A stretch of 14,939 bases of DNA from Candidatus Woesearchaeota archaeon (GTDB lineage Archaea; Nanobdellota; Nanobdellia; Woesearchaeales; SM23-78). Below the pieces are notes generated by a model. The model ran no database searches, was not told where the DNA came from, and saw nothing but the letters and a program-made list of their open reading frames with translations. Location: contig JAFGBP010000027.1 in NCBI GenBank assembly GCA_016933095.1, positions 1 to 14,939 on the forward strand, given 5' to 3'. Made by a program: the position numbers and the translations under genes. Positions 11,670 through 14,939 of this stretch are shown one piece after another (within the stretch, counting starts at the first letter, position 1; every line of letters begins with the position of its first letter).

Positions 11670-14600
11670 GTGGGATTACATAAGCAGATATCCTTGTTAA
11701 TGGTATATCTTATAGTCTCTCTTAGCTTTCTTCCTTTCATCAATGCCGAGATCTACAGCGTTGAGATATACGGCCAGGACGAGGCTCCAGGCGCGATCCG
11801 GATGAATGACACGCTGACTATCATCACCAAAAGCCTTCTTCTCATGACTGTCGACTTCAATGACACTGGCCATTACGTTCCCATGACGTGTGATGAGAAC
11901 ATCCCTGTTGAGTGCTCATACTCTGGGATGGTTACGGATATAATATATAGGCATATCTCCAAGGTCCGGGAGATGGGGACGCTTGAGACTAAGGAGCTCA
12001 CTGTCTATCTTGATGAGATCGGACCGACGATTGACTCTGCCACGTTCACGAACCCCAACAAGGGCGTATTGGTAGAGTACAAGCTGACTGACAAGGCTAA
12101 TTTCGAGGCGACTGGCAAGTGCTCTGGCATCAAGAAAGTCGACTTGATACTTGACGGGAAGATTGTGGCCACAAAGTATCACGAGCCTGGCGTGTGCAAG
12201 GTGAACGGCACGATCCGGGGCGCCATACCAAACTATGAGGGCCAGGTCAATTCTTCTGCCATCATGATAGAGGATTACATGGGTTTCAAGAACGCCAAGT
12301 CCAACATTGGCGGGGGCCCTTTCTATGTCGAGGGTTTTCCACCCAAGATTAACAGCAAGGTCGACGTTTACAAGGCAGGGACGGACCTTAAGATCACGAC
12401 TCTTCCGCCGGATGCTTCTGTAACCGTAGATTTCAAGATCAGTGTTGATGAGAAGGAGATCGGCGAGTACTGGGCTGATCTGACTGAGATTGGCGGTGAC
12501 GCTCACTTCCCAGGCACTTCTTGCGCCTTGCAGGAGAACACTACGTACATCTGCACGTTCGCTAAAGCTCCTTTGAAGCTTACGAAGTCCAATCCAAAGG
12601 TTACATTCTATGTCCAGGACAAGGCTGGAAATGAGGCTAACCTGGCAGCTTCCCTACTTATCAAGATGCAGCAGCCTAAGGTGACTGCGAGGCTCTTCGC
12701 CACGAAGCCAGGGACGCTTGAGAACGTCTCTAAGGTGCCTGGCGAGAACGCCACCCGGCCTTACCAGGTCGATCTTTACGCTGACCTCACTTATGACAGC
12801 GCGTTTGACATCATATCCATAGAAGCTGACTTGAAGGATCTTGGAGAGGTCGTCTCAGACATTATTCCTGACGATGGCAACTCGACCAACAGCACGACTA
12901 CAACAAACAGCACAGTCACCAATAGCACTACTATCGCAGGATCTTTGATAGCTGACGGTTCTTGCGAGAGGGTTGATGAGAAGAATTTCAGGTGCGCATT
13001 CAGCTCGGTCGGCATCAGGGCTAAGAATTCTGCTCCTAAAGTCAATTTATCAGTCGTGGATGAGGCTGGCGGCAAGGCAACGATCTTGGCCACGACTCAA
13101 TTTAACGTGATATTAGAGGCCGGTACTGTAAATACGATCTCGACGCTTCCTGAGAGGTGTTACGGAGACATCTGTTACTTGAACCCAAAAAGCAACCCCA
13201 TGACTGCGATGATCAACACTGCAAGCATGTTCAACGAGAGCAACGTCGCGATAAACGGCGTGAAGGCGGCTTGTTCACAGGTCGGAGGAGTTTGGGAGTG
13301 CAACGCGACCATTCCAGGATCGACCAAGGTGACTTTGAAGGGAGAGGATGACCTCCACCTTCCTATCGAGGGCTCTGGTGCTGTCAAGTTCGTAGTCGAC
13401 AGCGATGCCCCAAGTCTGGATTCTGATTTAGTCTCAATGCCTGACTGCCCTACGAGCTCAGAATCCTTGATGGTATACGTCAACGTGAGTGAGAGCACGA
13501 GCCCGATGGTGTATATCAAGGCCAACACCGCCCCTATCAGCGAGGTGAACGAGACAACTGCTCCTTGCACTCAAATTAGTGATCGTGATGAATATGAATG
13601 CGTATTGTCAGTCTCTGGCCTGAAAGACCAGCAGATCAACACCAACATCGAGATAATAATCGAAGACTTGGCAGGCAACCAGGTGAAACAAGGCATCCCT
13701 GTCAGCATCTGCGTGATGTCAGACGCGGTGCCTGACTTCATAAGTTCATTCCTGCCTAGGGGAACGATGCCAAGGATAGATAAGAAGGTGGCTAGCAAGA
13801 GCGGTTTTAACTTGAAAGTCCCTATCGGCTTGCAGATGACGCTCGCAGACGGCCAGACCTACATCCTCGAGAGGAGCCAAGTGAGCTGCTCACAGACCCC
13901 TGGAGCAAGGGAGGCTTACCTGATAAACGATGAGAGCATGACTCCGATAATGATGGTGTCATTGCACTACGTAGAGGACTGGGATGAGATGGGAGATATT
14001 TTGGATCTGAACTGCTCCCAAGAGTTCATGATAAGGCATGGCAACGTAAGATACAGCAATCCTGAAGTCCAGCCCATACCTGCTAACCTGTCCATGTTCA
14101 ACCAGCCCTTAGGCACTCTAGACGAGAGCTTCACCAGGAAGACGAGGGAGATCAGGGCCCAGCTGAGAGCCCTTGACCAGAAAATCGACAGGTATCATGG
14201 AATAGACCGGTATATGGGCACGATCTGCGACAATGCAGAGAGGCTTGGCGCGATCAACAACATAATCCAAGGCTTGCAGCCGATAATGTACGCGGTGAGC
14301 CTGGTCTTGTATCAGATTCCTTACACCAAGGCCATTGGAAAGGCTATATGGAGTGCTTATTCATATATCGCGGCGCAGTTCAAGTCAAAAGTTGAGACGT
14401 TTTTGTGGCCGATAGGATGGGTGCCAACCGGAATCAATGGGCCCGGTTTCATCGTGAAATACACGTGCACAGTATATAATTGTAAGCTTTATGACATGAA
14501 CACTTGGACCAGTATTGGGATGAGCTTTGCAGCGCATTCTCTCCGTGATGACCGCGATAATCAACCAAAGGCAGAAGATAAAGGAACAGAAGAGGGAGAC

Positions 14601-14939
14601 ACGTCCAATATGGATCCGCACAGCGCAGCTGCAGCAGGAGGGACTGGACCCACAGGGAATCCGTCAGATAATCCTCACACCCCAGCTGCAGCAGGAGGGA
14701 CTGGACCGGAGACTGAGGCATCGCGGTATTTGACGACAGAGGGAGCCCCGACACTCACAGGAGGAGAACCTGGAGAGGTTATGGGAAGATTTGATGATGG
14801 ATCTGTACTTTACAGGGATAATTCCGGAAATCTGGTGGCTGGCATGCCTGATCATAGAATAGGAATTGGAGAGCAGTTTACCGGGGTGACCTCGACCATT
14901 GTCCCAAAGGATCAACCCGTACCAGCCGCGGATGTATTC
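11670..14939 (+). CDS. Large secreted beta-rich surface protein (3' end outside window)
   Basis: 1090 codons are open to the window end. GTG 11670 is chosen: GAGG at 11659-11662 is 7 nt upstream and the resulting N-terminus (VGLHKQ, a hydrophobic core, then PFINA before E) is a complete signal peptide. ATG 11700 would shorten it and lose the basic residues. Domain ends of repeated beta-sandwich type are marked by IEDYMG (about 200), VQDKAGN (about 316), VVDEAGG (about 463) and IEDLAGN (about 665). A threonine linker with four NST sequons sits at 404-420. Many cysteine pairs suggest disulfides. A coiled coil (about 818-842) and a hydrophobic region (about 862-905) precede a glycine/alanine-rich segment with two 19-residue repeats. 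It is probably an S-layer or adhesin-like envelope protein. No named family is recognised. Confidence 0.8.
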   Translation, partial: MGLHKQISLLMVYLIVSLSFLPFINAEIYSVEIYGQDEAPGAIRMNDTLTIITKSLLLMTVDFNDTGHYVPMTCDENIPVECSYSGMVTDIIYRHISKVREMGTLETKELTVYLDEIGPTIDSATFTNPNKGVLVEYKLTDKANFEATGKCSGIKKVDLILDGKIVATKYHEPGVCKVNGTIRGAIPNYEGQVNSSAIMIEDYMGFKNAKSNIGGGPFYVEGFPPKINSKVDVYKAGTDLKITTLPPDASVTVDFKISVDEKEIGEYWADLTEIGGDAHFPGTSCALQENTTYICTFAKAPLKLTKSNPKVTFYVQDKAGNEANLAASLLIKMQQPKVTARLFATKPGTLENVSKVPGENATRPYQVDLYADLTYDSAFDIISIEADLKDLGEVVSDIIPDDGNSTNSTTTTNSTVTNSTTIAGSLIADGSCERVDEKNFRCAFSSVGIRAKNSAPKVNLSVVDEAGGKATILATTQFNVILEAGTVNTISTLPERCYGDICYLNPKSNPMTAMINTASMFNESNVAINGVKAACSQVGGVWECNATIPGSTKVTLKGEDDLHLPIEGSGAVKFVVDSDAPSLDSDLVSMPDCPTSSESLMVYVNVSESTSPMVYIKANTAPISEVNETTAPCTQISDRDEYECVLSVSGLKDQQINTNIEIIIEDLAGNQVKQGIPVSICVMSDAVPDFISSFLPRGTMPRIDKKVASKSGFNLKVPIGLQMTLADGQTYILERSQVSCSQTPGAREAYLINDESMTPIMMVSLHYVEDWDEMGDILDLNCSQEFMIRHGNVRYSNPEVQPIPANLSMFNQPLGTLDESFTRKTREIRAQLRALDQKIDRYHGIDRYMGTICDNAERLGAINNIIQGLQPIMYAVSLVLYQIPYTKAIGKAIWSAYSYIAAQFKSKVETFLWPIGWVPTGINGPGFIVKYTCTVYNCKLYDMNTWTSIGMSFAAHSLRDDRDNQPKAEDKGTEEGDTSNMDPHSAAAAGGTGPTGNPSDNPHTPAAAGGTGPETEASRYLTTEGAPTLTGGEPGEVMGRFDDGSVLYRDNSGNLVAGMPDHRIGIGEQFTGVTSTIVPKDQPVPAADVF
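14614..14707 (+). repeat. Two copies of a 57-nt in-frame repeat in the surface-protein gene
   Basis: The 25-nt segment starting CAGCTGCAGCAGGAGGG is identical at 14626-14650 and 14683-14707, and similarity extends about 12 nt upstream of each. The period is 57 nt, i.e. 19 residues, encoding PHSAAAAGGTGP and PHTPAAAGGTGP. It is a likely flexible spacer prone to copy-number change. Confidence 0.8.

Noticed and set aside
13175..13570. 131-codon minus-strand open frame with a hydrophobic N-terminus
   Set aside because: It is fully antisense to the continuous surface-protein frame, with no promoter; a shadow of the plus-strand coding sequence.
1..14939. CRISPR arrays, insertion sequences or transposase genes
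   Set aside because: No regularly spaced repeats, no DDE or HUH transposase motifs and no cas-like proteins are visible on either strand.

Overview
The window looks like chromosomal DNA from an archaeon. It shows archaeal TATA boxes 30-35 nt ahead of mostly leaderless start codons, the C-terminal KOW end of Spt5, a tRNA-Thr with a bulge-helix-bulge intron and no encoded CCA, and a methionyl-tRNA synthetase with a fused tRNA-binding domain. Small, mostly single-gene units and several uncharacterised short membrane and zinc-ribbon proteins suggest a DPANN lineage of the Woesearchaeota/Pacearchaeota type. That placement is an inference from gene flavour, not a measurement.

Layout. 1-183: end of spt5. 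423-1265 (+): a membrane-anchored prohibitin/SPFH protein, convergent with a small four-cysteine protein at 1321-1743 (-). 1794-1916: a structured RNA candidate. 1991-2716 (-): a class I methyltransferase, divergent from a degenerate HIT-family protein at 2800-3264 (+). Then come a four-helix membrane protein built from an internal duplication (3312-3662) and a signal-peptide plus four-TM protein (3760-4707). 4708-5899 is an AT-richer island with a HAD-like phosphatase and a possible RNA, lying between tRNA-Thr(GGU) and a 12-nt direct copy of that tRNA's 3' end. 6177-7449 (+): a compact DegT-like PLP enzyme followed by a membrane protein. 7587-8018: a double zinc-ribbon protein. 8036-8124: a second copy of the RNA family. 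8189-9159: two unknown genes that share an almost identical 3' end. 9285-11465: metG. 11503-11587 (-): a third RNA copy, divergent from a very large secreted beta-rich surface protein (11670 to the window end, no stop).

How it fits together. Housekeeping genes (spt5, metG, tRNA-Thr) are interspersed with cell-envelope genes and unknowns, and no defence or metabolic operon is visible. The most interesting signal is non-coding. Three intergenic regions carry members of an ~85-nt RNA-like element with a GC-rich closing helix, a conserved bulged C, a conserved ACTCGG core and, in two copies, a GAGTC/GACTC inner helix. One copy sits just downstream of an outward-facing TATA box. I do not recognise it as a known RNA class.
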